From: Lumbricus terrestris
Taxonomy: Eukaryota > Annelida > Clitellata > Crassiclitellata > Lumbricidae
Assembly: GCA_949752735.1 (NCBI GenBank)
Contig: OX457047.1
Location: forward strand, 7,497,344-7,561,343
Reading direction: 5' to 3'
DNA: 64,000 bases
Shown: one piece after another, positions 20,415 through 33,479 of the stretch
How positions within the stretch are numbered: the first letter of the stretch is position 1
Layout: each line of letters begins with the position of its first letter
The notes under the pieces: model-generated
What the model saw: only the letters and a program-made list of their open reading frames with translations
The model's database searches: none
Told to the model about the DNA's origin: nothing
Translations under genes and position numbers: made by a program

Positions 20415-22319
20415 CTACACTGACATCCATACTTTCAATCGAATAGTCAGTCTTTAGACACCTTTTAATCAAATTTTCAATGCGATATATATAAGTAGGC
20501 CTAGCTGTAGTATCAATTCGTCTAACGGTATGCAGTGAATGCTAAGGCCGTGAAGCCTTTGGTGTTATAAATAAATGCTACCCTGAGAATCTTGAAAAAT
20601 AAACTTTACCAGTAGAAAGGTTCTACGTTGAAGTGCTCAATTCTCATCTGTGGCGGGTTCTCAAGCACGCCCAAATGACTGCAATGAAACGTTTAAAGAC
20701 GTCTAGTGGCTATACCAAGACCGTGAAGCCTACCGTGAAGCCTCACAACCATCACATCAGAACTATCGGTATCTGCCAATCTCAACTAAAATTATTTTCA
20801 GTGGATTAGAACATAGTACGGTCATCTGGCCCGCCTAAGTAACCCAATGAAACCTTCGGAAATTTGCTTCAAATTTAATCCGGATTGAACTGACACCATC
20901 AGCGCCAGCGGCCATAGCTCACAATGCAAGACGCCAGAAATCAAGCAGATGTTGCGATTTAAAAGCCATCTATAATTGCTACTGTGCAAAATCGATAAAC
21001 CTCCTTCACACCTGAAGATGAATTTCTCTTTCTTAGAAAGCATCTAGATCCTCATTTAAAGAATACTCAAATTTCTTTAAAACGTAACACTCTCGCGTTA
21101 GCATTAATTTTATGCGTTCTGTTAGAATATCTTCTCGTCGCCAATCAATCAACAGAGAACATCTGAATATATATCTACCGCTTGCTGACGTGAACTAAAT
21201 AGCAGCTTATCACTCTATTTTGAAGGTGTATAAAAATCGTATGGAAACCCTTTCTTTGTCGTATGCCTTCCATACCTTAAATGGTTCTACCATTTTATTA
21301 ATATTTTCTGCTGTAATAATGCCAAATAAATATTTACTGACGGCAACGGCCTTTGTGGCCATTATAAGCTGTCGCTAAATTCTGGATCCATCCATCCATT
21401 GTTTTTAAAGCTATTTTCATTCCATAAGGAGATCTTTTGGACACTCATCGTCTTTTTTAGAAACACCCCACGAAAATAAAATATAGAATGGCAGTCTGTC
21501 GGCGATCGTTACGTTCAGTAGCCTTCTGGGAGTACTGTTGTTGCAATGGTAGGCTACTTTGCTTCAGATGTCGTTAAACTGTCTATCCCATCGGATTCGC
21601 TACAACTTGAGTCTAATGCCTTGCTACGAACGCTGGTACTGGTACTGCGCCTCTAATTTGGTTCAATCCTTGTGATCTCTTCAACAATACGAGAGATCCA
21701 GAAACCGATGAATGCCTTCGGATAATTATCTGCTGCCTATTCCGACAAATTGTGTAGGCTTTCAAAACCCTACGTAGCGTACAAGACGATGACATCATCG
21801 ATGTCGAATTCATGATGCCTATAATTCACAACACAAAGCAAATAAGAGAAAATGATATTTTACAAACCAACTTTATTTACTCTATAAATTATTTCTCATG
21901 TATTTCTGGCTAAAACAAATGAATACTAATCAAATCAATTCACTTCCTTCAATCCATTCTCTCATGTTAATCAGATATAAACTGTCACGTCCTTTAGTCC
22001 TTAACATCAATCGTCTCCAGCCTCTGACGATAGATAGAAGTCTTTATTATACAAATTTGTAACCATTCAATTTGATATTTCTCCTCTTCGCATTCTCGTA
22101 AAATTATAAACGGGATGATAGGCCTATGCGAAGGCAGATATAGAGAGAAAAGGGCAAGGAGAGAGATGTAGAGATAGAGGTGGAGTAGAGAAAGACAGTG
22201 GCATGGAGTAGAGAGACAGAAAAGGACATGGAGTGGGAGAGGAAGTGGGAGAGAGAAAGCTATATAAAATCTCTGTAAAAATTTCACTGGTTATTATTGT
22301 TATGTTGTTGTTATTATTT
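20415..22319. other. Non-coding stretch without genes
   Basis: Only the hairpin repeat at 21312-21402 and a purine-rich GAGAGA tract at 22140-22262 stand out. I recognise no protein or RNA gene. Confidence 0.5.
21312..21402 (+). repeat. Dispersed hairpin repeat, copy 3, diverged
   Basis: It holds GCTGTAATAATGCC, stem GACGGC, loop AACGGCCTTTGTGGCC, stem GCTGTC and TTCTGGATCCATCCATCC. The stem differs from both other versions but still pairs with a single G-U. This is the most diverged of the four copies. Confidence 0.65.
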
Positions 22320-22515
22320 TTATTTTCTATTTATTTAGCGCCTATATCCATATAATTATTACAAGGGCCGAGTATCATTTTATAACTCTGATTAATAATT
22401 GTGAGTGAAAGACTTGTTGTATGTCCCACACACAGTGATCGCCTGAGTGTCGTTTGAAACCCGTACTGTCCGCGTTACAGACCACGAGCATTAACCATTC
22501 GGCTATCATGCCTTA
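22320..22515 (-). mobile_element. tRNA-derived SINE, family 2
   Basis: On the - strand the head reads ATGATAGCCGAATGGTTAAT, like a tRNA A-box region, followed by GGGTTTCAAACGACAC near a B box. The body continues with TTTCACTCACAATTATTAAT, and the tail ends GGCGCTAAATAAATAG. Boundaries are approximate. Confidence 0.65.
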
Positions 22516-23079
22516 TCCTGTCTCTGACTCATCACTTGTCCTCACTAGAAACGAGTACGGAAGTAACCACAAGTATCTGCCATATAATTTTACGGCCACA
22601 ATAAAACGCAGCCGGTGCGGGATTCACGAAGTCAACGACCTCTACAAGATGAAGTTCAGCTGTTGTCCTTTTCGGATGCGGGTCAATCCTAATTGGGTTG
22701 TCGCGTCAACAGGTCGACGATGAGTCGCGGAGACAGAGTGGTTGCCCCTAACCCCACCCCACTGTCCTCTGGCTGTATTTTGAGACATGGAAACAACAGT
22801 GGCTGGGACGGACGGACGGACGGGTGAATGGGCGGACAAAAGGTCGCCGTTGTCTGGTCGGCGTTGCCCCACTTTGCATCCAAGGACGATTTGTTTACCA
22901 GACGATCGTCGACGACGACGGCTGACTCATATCGGCTGGCACGACGAAAACAGCGTGAACAGGTCATGTCCTATCGTCCGCTTGTCCTCATGGCTGCCTG
23001 TCCTCTCCTGTCCTACCCGATATACTACTGTGTCTTCACCAGGAACTGAGAAATAGTTTCTCAGTGTCAACCACTCCTT

Positions 23080-23300
23080 TCTCCTGCCATCTCTCCTGCC
23101 TCTCCTCCGCCCGCTCTCTCCTGCCCTCTCTCCTGCCCTTTCTCTCCTGTCCTCTCTCCTGCCTCTCCCCTGCCACTCTCCTGCCCCCTCTGCTGTCTCT
23201 CTCCTGCCCTCTATCCTGCCCTCTCTCCTGCCCTTCCATTATCCTCTCTCCTGCCCTCTCTCCTGCTCTCTCTCCTACCCTCTCTCCTGCCTTCTCGCGC
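23080..23300 (+). repeat. (CTCTCCTGCC)n minisatellite
   Basis: About twenty imperfect units of CTCTCTCCTGCC. Frames across it are repeats of Ser, Pro and Leu and are not genes. Confidence 0.9.
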
Positions 23301-24769
23301 TCTTTTCTTCATGCGTGTGTTTTCCAACAGACAGTGCTCGTAAACTCCGCTGTGACAGTTGCTTCAGACAGTGTTGTATCAATCTAGAAAATAAAACCAT
23401 CACCGAACGATTACTTGATACCAAAGCCAACTCCCGGCTTCTGTCCTTCTGTCGAGATTTATACAGCGCTTGAAAAGCCAAGAAATCGGTTCCAGGTCAA
23501 AATCCAAAATAATGTCATAATTTTTCGCTTCCCTTACGATGGATACCACTGGATAGCTTTAGTTGACATGGGGCAGAGGTAAGGGATGGAATCTGGATAT
23601 GATATATTATCATTCAAAATTATCCTTCAAATTTTAACCCTTTAGCTACAAAGGGTATAGGAGTTCACCTTCCATTTACTACATCGTGGTCGGTAAAAGG
23701 TTAAAGGAGCATTTTGAATCAATAACTCGGAGAAAGATAGCAAAAGGCGAGGTTACGTTGAGTTCGTTGGATGGATCAAATAGAGTATTTGACGCAATTA
23801 ACCTATGCAATTATTATTAAGGCAATGGCTTATTAAAGAAAGGTGAAAACAGTCAAATGGAGCGATTTTCAAGGTTCAGTCCCGAGATATTGGAAGAGCG
23901 GAGAAGAGTTAAGACAAAAGTGGAGCAATAATAATTTGAGCGAAGTTGTTAGACATCCAATAAATCCTTGTCATCTCTTGGGCTCTCCTCTGCACGCATA
24001 GCGCTCAAATCAAGGCTCTTTTTCCTGGCCGGGTCACCCGGGTGCAAATCATAGTAGAGTGGATCCATCCATTACAGCTTCGAAAGCTTTTTATGGTGGT
24101 GTATACTGTCCATCTAGTAAAACTTCTGGCCTTGGCTGTTTTAGGCTTACCGCAGAGATACCGTTGTACCTTCGGATGGTGTGTAGAATGTTATGAATGG
24201 CAGGCAGCATTTCTTTTAGCTCTCGTTCCATCACTAACTGAGTCGGTAGCCCTCCTACAGGACCAAGCCGAGTATTTTTTTATCAGTTTATAGGCGCCGT
24301 ATGGTTAGAAGGTTTAGTGCCACAAAGAAATTAATGAAATTCAGGCGTTTACACAACAAGGAAAACAAAAGACCGAGAAACTCAAATTGCAACTGGAAGA
24401 TGGCTCCAACCAGACTGCTAGAGGTTTTTGGCATCTTACCATAGTTCCTCGGATGTAGTGAAACTATCTAGAACCTAAACTACTCGTGATCAACTGATCA
24501 TGCGAACAAAAAATAGTATCGGCAATGGCGTTCTAATATTTTTATTGAGTATCCCGAACATTAGTTTCTACATGTTTTGAACCACGAAGTACACACGTCG
24601 TGTTCGTGCTTCTGGATTGCTAAGTCCATACCCAAGGGCATGCACTTTTAAGTTCTATCACATGTCCAGTTCTAAGCCCATTTCCAAGTCCATTCTAGAG
24701 TAAATTCCTAATTGAATCCTAAGTTCATTCACGAACCACTATTATAGACAATTCGCGACTTCCGTCTAT
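23301..24769. other. Non-coding stretch without genes
   Basis: No recognisable gene. A GGATCCATCCATTACAGC motif at about 24059 recalls the tail of the hairpin repeat but lacks the hairpin. Confidence 0.45.
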
Positions 24770-26290
24770 TTGTCTGTCTCTCTTTGTCTGTATGTCCTCC
24801 TGTTCGTTTGTCTGTCTCTTTCTTTCCGTCTTTTAATTTCTTTTTCTTCTTTTACTTCTTTTTTTCTCTGTCTCTCTGTTTTTCCCTGTCACTTTGTTTT
24901 TCGCTGTCTGTCTGTGTCTGTCTGTCTCCGTCTCTCTCCGTCTCTGTCTCTGTTCCTGTCCGTCTCCGTCTTCTCTCCCCTCTCTCTCCCCTCCCCTGCC
25001 CCTGCCCTGGGGGCACCTCTCTGTCCGTCCGTCCGTCCGTCCTTCCGCTCCTCCCTCCCTACCTCCTTCCGTCCGTTCGTCCCTCTCTCTGTTTGTCTCT
25101 CTTTCGCTCTCTGTGTCTGTCTCTGTCTGTGTCTCTGTCTGTTTCTGTCTCTGTCTGTCTGTCTCTCTCTCTTTCTCTCTCTGTGAGTGTTCATCGATCA
25201 TAACTGATCAGCGATGGGTTTTGTTTAAAAACGCTGAGTCGTCGCCCTGAACTCTTTTCGATCCGGACAAACAAGTCTAAAGTCTGTGGCGTTCACACAA
25301 AAGTCTAAATTTAGGCGATTGCTGCTGGTTCGTCGACTGCGACTTCTCCGATGTGGACCTTAAGTCGTGAGAAGAAAATGCTGGCGAATTTAGCCAAGAA
25401 AACAATGCAGGAAAACAATCCCCGTTTGCCCGATGTGTCCTTGTTACTCTGTCTGTCTGCCTACCGGCCTATCTGTCTGCCTTCCTCTCTGTCTATCTGT
25501 ATGTATGTGTGCTTGTTTATCTGTCTTCCTATCATCCTATCTTTATGTTTCTCTGTGTCGTTGCCTTCCTGCCTATTTGTCTGTCTTCCCATATGTCTGC
25601 CTGTCCATCTTCCTGCCTATCTGTTTGTCTTACTATCTGTCTGCCTATATTTCTCTTTATTTCCCAGTCTGAGCATCTGTCTGTCTTCATATCTGACTGA
25701 CTATTTGTCTGTCTGCATATCCATTTGTGTGCAATGCGTTTCTGCTTGATTCTTCATTACGCGCAGTTCCCTACATGTACGTGTTCGTTTGCCTCTGCGT
25801 CTCTGTGCGTTGGTCTGTCTGTCCGTCTGTCTTTGCGTTTGTCTGTACATACGAATCAACAATTTCAAAGAGATTTGGTTCATTCTCAGGGGTCAGCATC
25901 TAAGACTGTATGTTTGTAGATGTCTGTCTGTCTGTCCTCTGTCTGTCCGTCTGTCTTACATTTGTCTGCATGCATGTCTGCACGTATGTATGTATTTATT
26001 TATGTATGTATGTCTGACTATCTGTCCGCCAATCAATCTAAATCAGTCTGTATACCTATCTTGCATGCATTTTTGTTGTCTGTGTGTTTAACATTTTGCT
26101 TATGTCTGTATGTCTCTGCCTGTCTGCTTTACTGAAGCTGTGTCTGTTTGTTTGTTTGCGTGCTTCTGTCTGTGTATTCGTCGATGTGTGCGTGTCTGTC
26201 TATCTGTATGTCTATCTGTATGTATGTACGTCACTCTTCTGTGTATGTTTGTCTGTCTGTCTCTCTGTTTGTCTGTCTGCTCAATTTCTG
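24770..26290 (+). repeat. Long (TCTG)n/(TCTC)n microsatellite field
   Basis: Two main blocks, about 24770-25190 and 25430-26290, of imperfect TCTG, TCTC and TATG units. The part between them is ordinary sequence. All long open frames in it are simple-repeat translations. Confidence 0.9.
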
Positions 26291-26604
26291 TTAATGTTTT
26301 GTTCTAAAAGAATAGCTGTTGTTGTCTGCTCTGGAGTTGTCTGGCGCAAGTATTCGTCTGGTGATCTTGAAAAAGGTCGATCGAGTAGTGCAACGTAAAA
26401 ATAGGAACAGAGATATATACAGGAAAAGGGGACATCAACACTGCAGAGATAACGAGCGACTGGTGTAAGAGAACTAATAAACAAGACGGTCTTAGGGTTG
26501 GGGCAAAGTTGTTCTTGATTGTTGGGTTTTCTTGGAGATCAGCTACATCGAAGATCATCTGCAGAAACTTCTTAGTGTAAATTTATGTGGAAAAGGTAAT
26601 TGTA

Positions 26605-26935
26605 CGCGTGTGTGTACGCGTCTGTGTATGTATGAATGTATGTATGTATGTATGCATGTATGTATGTATGTATGTTTGTATGTATGTATGTATGCATGTA
26701 TGTATGTTTGTATGTATGTATGTATGCATGTATGTATGTATGTATGTATGTACGTACGTATGTATGTATGCATGTATCAATGCATGTATCAATGTATGTA
26801 TGTATGTATGTATGTACGTATGCATGTATGTATGTATGTATGTATGTATGTATGTATGTATGTATGTATGTATGTATGTATGTATGTATGCATGTATAAT
26901 ATGTACGTTATGATATGTATGTATGCATGTGGGGT
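26605..26935 (+). repeat. (GTAT)n microsatellite
   Basis: Nearly pure GTAT units with scattered GCAT, GTTT and GTAC variants. Not coding. Confidence 0.95.
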
Positions 26936-26992
26936 ATGTGTGTAACATTGTGTATGAATGTACGTGTGTGTACCTTTGAACTGTGCGCATAT

Positions 26993-28130
26993 ACAGGGTG
27001 TCACAAAGAATTGGGGACTACCTTATATATTTTCAAATTAAAAAAATTACCATTTCTTCTAAGAAAGACAAATATACTGTTGTCAAAAACAATGCTTATT
27101 AATTTTATTCGAAACCCTAATTCAAATTCATTGTGTCATCCTCGGTTCTGAACAGTTTTTTTTCCAAAAATGTCCGCGCCTCTGACCAATGCTTCTGTTT
27201 ATAAAAATCTGAGATAAATTTTGCCACTCTTCAGCAATGGCCAGTTTCAATTAATATCATTGTTGCAAATTTACGACGAAGGTAGACATTTTTGGAGAGC
27301 ACCCCAAAAGTATAATCTACCCGGTGATTTGAGGGCCATGTGTCTGGTTCGATGGTGACAATCTCCCGAAGAAGAAAGTTGATCGCGTTTCTTGCCGTCC
27401 TGCCGTTGCAATGTCCAGCTTTGACGATTGCATCTCGCTCAAAAATCCGGATGCAATCCTTGTCTTAAGACGTGATCGCAACATCACGTTTTGCTCCACG
27501 TTCAGCAATTACCACGCTGGTTTTTCCCCGTCCGTGACACACCGACCGAAACCATGATGTCACGACTGGAATGTTCACGTTCGCGAATACGAGTCTCGTC
27601 GATGGAAATTTTCTTTTTCTTTCTTGCAACAGAATAAACACGATCAATTTTAGAATTAACCGTTGCGGCGAGTACATGTAAAATGTCTTTCAAGCTATAA
27701 ATTTAATGCTTCTTAACTTTTCTCACTGGCTTAGTTAGCTACACCGGTAATCGAGAGCGGCATTCGTCTGTTGGTTGCAACGGACTGCGTTCAAGCCCCG
27801 GGCTGGGAGTTGACATTCAGAGATTTAAACATCTCGGGCTAGCACGTGTGGGACGCAGGGGCGCAAGCTACAGCGGAGCGACCTTGGGCAAGTTGCTTAC
27901 CCATCATTGTCTGTGGGGATGGCAACGGGAAACCACCTCACTCATCTCACCCCCAGAGGCGTAAAGCCTGCCTTCGGGCCGAGCACCATCATCATCATCA
28001 CACTTTTCTCGTTTGAAAATCTGACAAATAACTGTTGACTTCGCTGTCGGTGTCACGAGGTATCCACCATTGTAATCGAATCACCCCCAGATGAAGAGAA
28101 GTTGAAGAAAACAAGTACGCGTGAGTTAAT
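26993..28130 (-). pseudogene. Decayed mariner transposon, split by a SINE
   Basis: The end ACAGGGTGTCACAAAG lies next to TA. On the - strand, broken frames give RIREREHSSRDIMVSVGVS, then a stretch ending REIVTIEPDTWPSN, then RVDYTFGVLSKNVYLRRKF and, after a frame change, EEWQNLSQIFINRSIGQ. These are the linker-to-C-terminal signatures of mariner (IS630/Tc1 superfamily) transposases, including the last catalytic Asp in the VDY motif. Several stops and frameshifts make it dead. The part nearest the N-terminus resumes beyond the SINE at about 28011. The far end was not found. Confidence 0.75.
27725..28001 (+). mobile_element. tRNA-derived SINE, family 3, 9-bp TSD
   Basis: ACTTTTCTC occurs exactly at 27716-27724 and 28002-28010. 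The head has GTCTGTTGGTTGCAACGGAC and GCGTTCAAGCCCC, similar to a tRNA with B box. The tail is (ATC)n. It interrupts the decayed mariner element, so it is the younger of the two. Confidence 0.8.
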
Positions 28131-28234
28131 TTTTGCAACTTAAAGCTTCCATTTGCTATATGTTTTAACTATTCTAATAGCAAGACTGGTGTCTATATCC
28201 TACTAGCTAACTTTGTTTGCTTTGCTTTTAGAAC

Positions 28235-29015
28235 ATACGAGAGCCGAGTTCGGTGTCCCGCAGATATCAGTCCTCGGTCCTATCTTACACCTGCCCCGTA
28301 CAGCGGACATTCCTTCATTATTTAATAAAGACTTGACCACTGTCCACCTCAATTCTTCTGACGACGTCCAAACCTGGTCTGCGCGGGTCTCTTTTGTGGG
28401 ACCGACACACAGAGCCGGAGTAACAAAGACCGGGGCGGCGGGACACCTTACAATGCAGTCACTGGAATGCGGTATTCATTTTATGCAATATACAGGGTTC
28501 ATTATATTATTAGCGACTATACAAATAAATACATAGGTCTGCAGTGTACAAGCATTCCGTATTAACTTAACGGTTTTTATTCAATAAAACTCAAATGGAC
28601 TGTGCAATAGCTTCAATAAAAATGTCAATCACCTACCTATACGGTTACACCTTTCATTTTTGGTCACTTTTGGGGCCCATTCCTTTCGGGGCCCTCCGGT
28701 CGGAGGGTACGGAGGGCGGTCGCTACGCCTCTGCTGATACATGATCACCACTCAAGCATATATCGGCCAACCGACACAGTCTTAACTTCTCTACAGATCT
28801 GGTTCAGCTCAATAAACTTCACCTCCAACTATACTGACGTCAGTGTACTGCCCTGACTTCACATATTCATCCGATGTTCGTGACTTGACCGTCATCGTTC
28901 ATGATAGCACCCTGTCGTTCTCTGAGCATCTCTTGCATTTGACGCGCTCATGGGGCAGGATGCTTGGTCCGTTTCGGTGCCAGGATAGAATTGGATGGGG
29001 TCAAGCCTGGTGCTC
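28235..29015 (+). pseudogene. LINE RT relics (Jockey/I-like)
   Basis: At 28240-28330 the + strand reads EFGVPQISVLGPILHLPRTA followed by DIPSLF, matching the GVPQGSVLGP ... TADIP motif of Jockey-type RT. At about 28858-28950 it reads VRDLTVIVHDSTLSFSEHLL, then HLTR, matching the region after the RT palm. The intervening part is scrambled and the FADD box was not found. It is a fossil. Confidence 0.6.
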
Positions 29016-29025
29016 CTGTAGAATT

Positions 29026-29430
29026 CAGGGCTTTTTTAACGTGTAGTTGTACACAAAATGTGCAGTTCTAAATGGATCTGTACAGTTGTAGAAGCAATTA
29101 TGTGCAGTAAAAACTAGTGAAAAGGGTCATTGTCCTGCGAGTGAGAGTAATTTACCATGGAGGATGGGACAGGGCTGTTTTAAAGAAATTTTTAGAACTG
29201 CACAACCACTTCTTTCTTGAATTCACATCCTTCATGGTAAATTACTCACAATCGCAGGACAACGACCTTTTTGCTAGTTTTAACTGTACAGAAGTGCTTC
29301 CACAACTGCACAAATCCATTTAGGCTTAGAACTGCCCATTTTGTGTACAACCGCACGTTAAAAAACGCCCTGGGATGGGAAGGCAAATAAGGGTTTGTGC
29401 AGTTCTAAAAATTTCTTTAAAACAGCCCTG
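29026..29430. mobile_element. Compound MITE with exact 8-bp TSD
   Basis: The element starts CAGGGCTTTTTTAACGTG and ends TTTCTTTAAAACAGCCCTG. GTAGAATT occurs exactly at 29018-29025 and 29431-29438. Inside, CAGGGCTGTTTTAAAG and GTTAAAAAACGCCCTG show further internal ends, so the unit is a near-palindrome with part of itself repeated. It is related to 928-1532 and 54992-55184. Confidence 0.85.
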
Positions 29431-29777
29431 GTAGAATTTAAATAACAGTGCCACTAAAATGGTCGTATATGTCTGACGAATTTTTGGAGAAGATATGATA
29501 ATTCTATTGCTACATACTAACTTGCATCTTGGTCTGACAGTGTCCCTGAACTGTGAAATGTTTTCGTCTCTCGTTCCCAAAATAGCCGTCACCAACAGCC
29601 ACCCACATCAACAATCGTGATCTTCGACGGGTTGGCATTGTCATGTGCCCAGCGTAAACAGATGCAGGGCTATCTCTGTTTTCCCTAAAAGCAGAAGAGA
29701 GAGACCGCATCCAGTTCATCAATGGCCAAAACAACTCTACCCTACATTCGCAGCCTTTAGCCATAACTGTAAATACG

Positions 29778-29960
29778 CACACACACGCACACACAAACAC
29801 ACACACACATACACACACACACACATATATATATATACATATATATAATCACATAACACAAACATTATATACATGTACATTGTACAAGCATCAACCCACA
29901 AACAAACACACACATACATATAAACATAATATAATATTATATAAATATTATTACATACTC
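29778..29960 (+). repeat. (CA)n then (TA)n microsatellites
   Basis: ACACACACAC units to about 29825, then TATATATA, then further CACACA and ATAATAT variants to about 29960. Not coding. Confidence 0.9.
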
Positions 29961-31395
29961 ACCCACCCTGTTTACTGTTTATGCGACATGTATGATACAA
30001 TCAGACATACAGACATGAAAATACGCCGGAGTGGAAGCAATAATAGTAAACAGGGTACATAAGTGCGTAGAGGCAAGTCCTGCTATGATCTGATCTGCTG
30101 TCCAGGACTTTGGGATTCGCCCATTGCCCGCTCAAGGACTGAGATCAAGAAATACGTGAGCATCATGGGTGATAGTATAGCTGAACTTGTGTCTGTCATT
30201 GTGATTGCCTGTCTGTCCATTAATACCTTTAAATTTAATACTGATGCAAATGCCACAATAATTATAATAATAATAGATCCCAGAAATTCCACAGCTTCAC
30301 TAAGGTAATTGAGCAAAGGCGCCATTAATTTTGATGACTAAAACGATAATAGCCTCAGTTGCAGAAGTCGATTTGACCGAACCTTTACTGCGATAGCCAA
30401 GGTCAGAAATCGGGTCAGTGAGGGAAACAAACAAGGGTCTATAATATCATGGAGTTTGTTGGTGAAAGTATAGGCCTAATGTACATAATGATTGAAGTGG
30501 AAACTTACAAGATATTCAACGGACCTTCGGGAGACGCGATGGCAGGAGACGTAGCAAGAAACAGAGGCGGGACTTTTCCATTTCGAGGTTTTTCAAATTA
30601 ATGATCGCAAAATACACAGAATTGGTTTTTGCAAGTTCGGAAATCGAATATTTTGGGGGTTTCATCCAGTTTCTTCCAAATGGCCAATAGCCTACGTCAT
30701 GCATGCGCGATGGGCACGCTCTCTTGCTCAGAGGGGTAGGTTTTGACCAAAATGCACATCCGCATTCCGGTGTAGTCTACATACAGTGGTGTTTGAAAGT
30801 CTGGAACCACCTAGAAATACATGTATATCGTTTTTACGACTTTACGGCCTCTTACTTTCATATTTTTATATGGCCTACAAAAACATTTGTGTGTAACATT
30901 ACGGCGAATAGGCCTCTATTTTGCTATTAGAAACTTTTTATTCTAAGCTTAGTTTGAACTAAATTTTACCAGTTTGTTCGTGCAAGTTGCCATGGTAATA
31001 GTTTTTGTGTAAATCTCGTAATTTGTACTTCCCTGCAGGCCATTGGTGTAAAAATATATTAGTATGGTTAAAACAGGTCATGTGTGGTCCGATTTCGTTC
31101 ATAATCATTTAGTTGGCGTTGAAAAGGCAGTTTCGGGACAGTTTATAGGCCTACCTCATCCAGACCTGGAACCCCGTCCTGAGTTCAAAGTGGCAGGAGG
31201 GTGCAGGCTACTACATTGGTTGGAGCGTTGGCCGCATCTCATGCGCCTCTTTGGCTGAAACGGTTTGTGCATGCGAGGGGGGCATAAAATGACGTCACGC
31301 CTATTCAAATGTGCAGCGATGGTGAAGAATCAACAACACCAACAATTCGTTGAGAAAATTGCACGGCGGAGGTAAAACGGCTGAAGTATAATTAA
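29961..31395. other. Non-coding stretch without genes
   Basis: I see no gene. Short open frames at 30063-30325 on both strands look like chance frames. TACATGTA and TAGGCCTA words occur several times. Confidence 0.45.
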
Positions 31396-31470
31396 TTCAT
31401 TTATTTATTATGGGGATTTACACAACGCCGCTTCGAGGCTTCTACTCAGGAGCGCTCGCGACGCCAGCCA
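31396..31470 (-). mobile_element. SINE family 1 fragment
   Basis: TTTATTTATTATGGGG, then GCTTCTACTCAGGAGCGCTC corresponds to the 3' part of the family-1 SINE in reverse. The tRNA-like head is missing. Confidence 0.5.
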
Positions 31471-31989
31471 AGGCTGAGAAATACAGTTTACATGTAAAGG
31501 TGAGCATAAAAGTAAGAGTGGGGTCTGGGGAGCCTGTTCCAAAGCGAGGGACCAAACACCGAGAAACCCGATTCTGCTTGGTGGCTGTGCGGGCAAAAGA
31601 GACCATGAGTAAGTCTTACACCTTGCTCAGTAGACCGTAGACAGTGACGACCCGGTGCCTTCAAGGTAAAACTCTCACATCGGAGTCAAGGGCGATGTTG
31701 CCAATTTCCTTTTCTTAACCTTGGCACTGACAGTCGATGGTTAGTCCAGCAAGTAGGCCTATGCCAACAGCCTTCCATTGTCTTGTATAAAGGTTGATTC
31801 CGACACATCTGCGACGTATGCCTATTTTTCAACTGGCGCCTAAAAATTGAGAAAAAAAGTTTATGTTAATGTACCATAGGTCGTCTACCCCAATGCAAAA
31901 ACGAATCCAAAAATCCAGATAATGGGACGCTAATGTAAACACAGACATCCTTAATGTTTCAAGTACATTTCAAAAATATTGGGAGTGTT

Positions 31990-32180
31990 CTATAATTATT
32001 TTGGTATAGTAAACGTGCTGGACCCTCTATGTGGAGAGGATAATGGTTCAAATCCCACTCGGGCAGAAATTTTGGTGACAGATTTCTGCTCAACTTGCTG
32101 CGCTCCATAGCCAACTCAGATGCATGCGTAATGAGTATGCTGACAGTAAACAGCCGATGAGATGATGAGAACGACAGTCC
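31990..32180 (+). mobile_element. SINE-like tRNA-derived sequence, family 4
   Basis: GGTATAGTAAACGTGCTGGA followed 30 bases later by a good B box, GGTTCAAATCC, resembles a tRNA with a long variable arm. No acceptor stem closes around it and about 120 further bases follow to a GATGATGAGA end, so a SINE is likelier than a tRNA gene. Confidence 0.5.
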
Positions 32181-32499
32181 CGCGTTTATTTGTCGACGAG
32201 ACTAAGAGAATTAGACATTTTTTATTGATCCCATTACAATTATACATAGCCTACATGACATTGTAACTAAGTATAAACATAATCAGAATTAACCCTTTCG
32301 TTCCCAATTTAATTCTGATCATTAAAAAAATATATTGTTCAGTTATTTCTAATCAATGACATAGTATAAAACATAAAAAATAAAATTTTAATAAAAAATT
32401 AATTTTTTTATACATTTTTTGGTATGACTCCATTTGGCGTCTATGGTACTCAATGTCTCAATTTCGAAAACGAACATATAATTCGCTTGACCTAACACG

Positions 32500-33125
32500 C
32501 GCTCCCACACATACACAACGCACACACAAACACACCCACACATACAAACACACATATACAGTACACGCATACACACACAACGCACACCCATAGCACATAC
32601 ACACACAACGCACACACACAACACACATACAGTGCACACACACAGACACAAAATGCACACACAAAACACATACAACACACACATACACACAACACACACA
32701 TACACACACAAACCCACCCACACATACAGACACACATATACAGTACACGCATACACACCACACACACACACAGCACATACACACACAACGCACATACAGT
32801 GCACACATACAGACACAAAATGCACACACAAAACAGACACAACACACACACATACACACAATGCACACACAAACCCACCCACACATACAAACACACATAT
32901 ACACCACGCGCATACACAAAACGCACACACACAGCACATACACACACATACAGTACACACACAAAACACACACAACACACACATACAACATACACACAAC
33001 ATGCACACCATACCCACACAATGCACACACAAACACATACAAACACACACATACACACAACGCACACAGCACACACATACACACACACATGGCACACACA
33101 CACACACACAATGTACACGTTCTGT
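32500..33125. repeat. Long (CA)n-rich minisatellite
   Basis: Imperfect ACACACATACA and ACGCACACACA units over about 620 bp, with blocks of about 170 bp that repeat one another. The Cys/Val frames on one strand and the His/Thr frames on the other are repeat translations. Confidence 0.95.
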
Positions 33126-33479
33126 GTAAATGTCATATACATGTGAGGCCATGGCCGGTTTGGCCCCTTGGATCCGCCCACTGGGTACTGCTACAGACTA
33201 GAGTCACTAGACTGTCAGACTTCGTTTTCTTAGTTTGGTGTGAGGGGTGGGGGGGCTGGTGGAAGTCCTCTCACTAGTCTCTGCCTCTTGCTCTCCTACT
33301 GCCCCCACATTAGGCTACCATTTGCCGGACTCTTGGGAGTCCTTATTGATGCAGGGTCAAGTCTGTGGGTTCTTGGGGAGCTTAGCCCCCAAAGCCCCCC
33401 CCCCGTCCATGAACTAATCCCATGGTTTGGGTTGATGAAAGCTGTAGCCTACAGAGGAGTTTGTAAGCCATCGTATCAC

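Noticed and set aside
24770..26400. Several Cys/Leu/Ser-rich frames of 60-140 residues
   Set aside because: Translations of (TCTG)n and (TCTC)n simple repeats.
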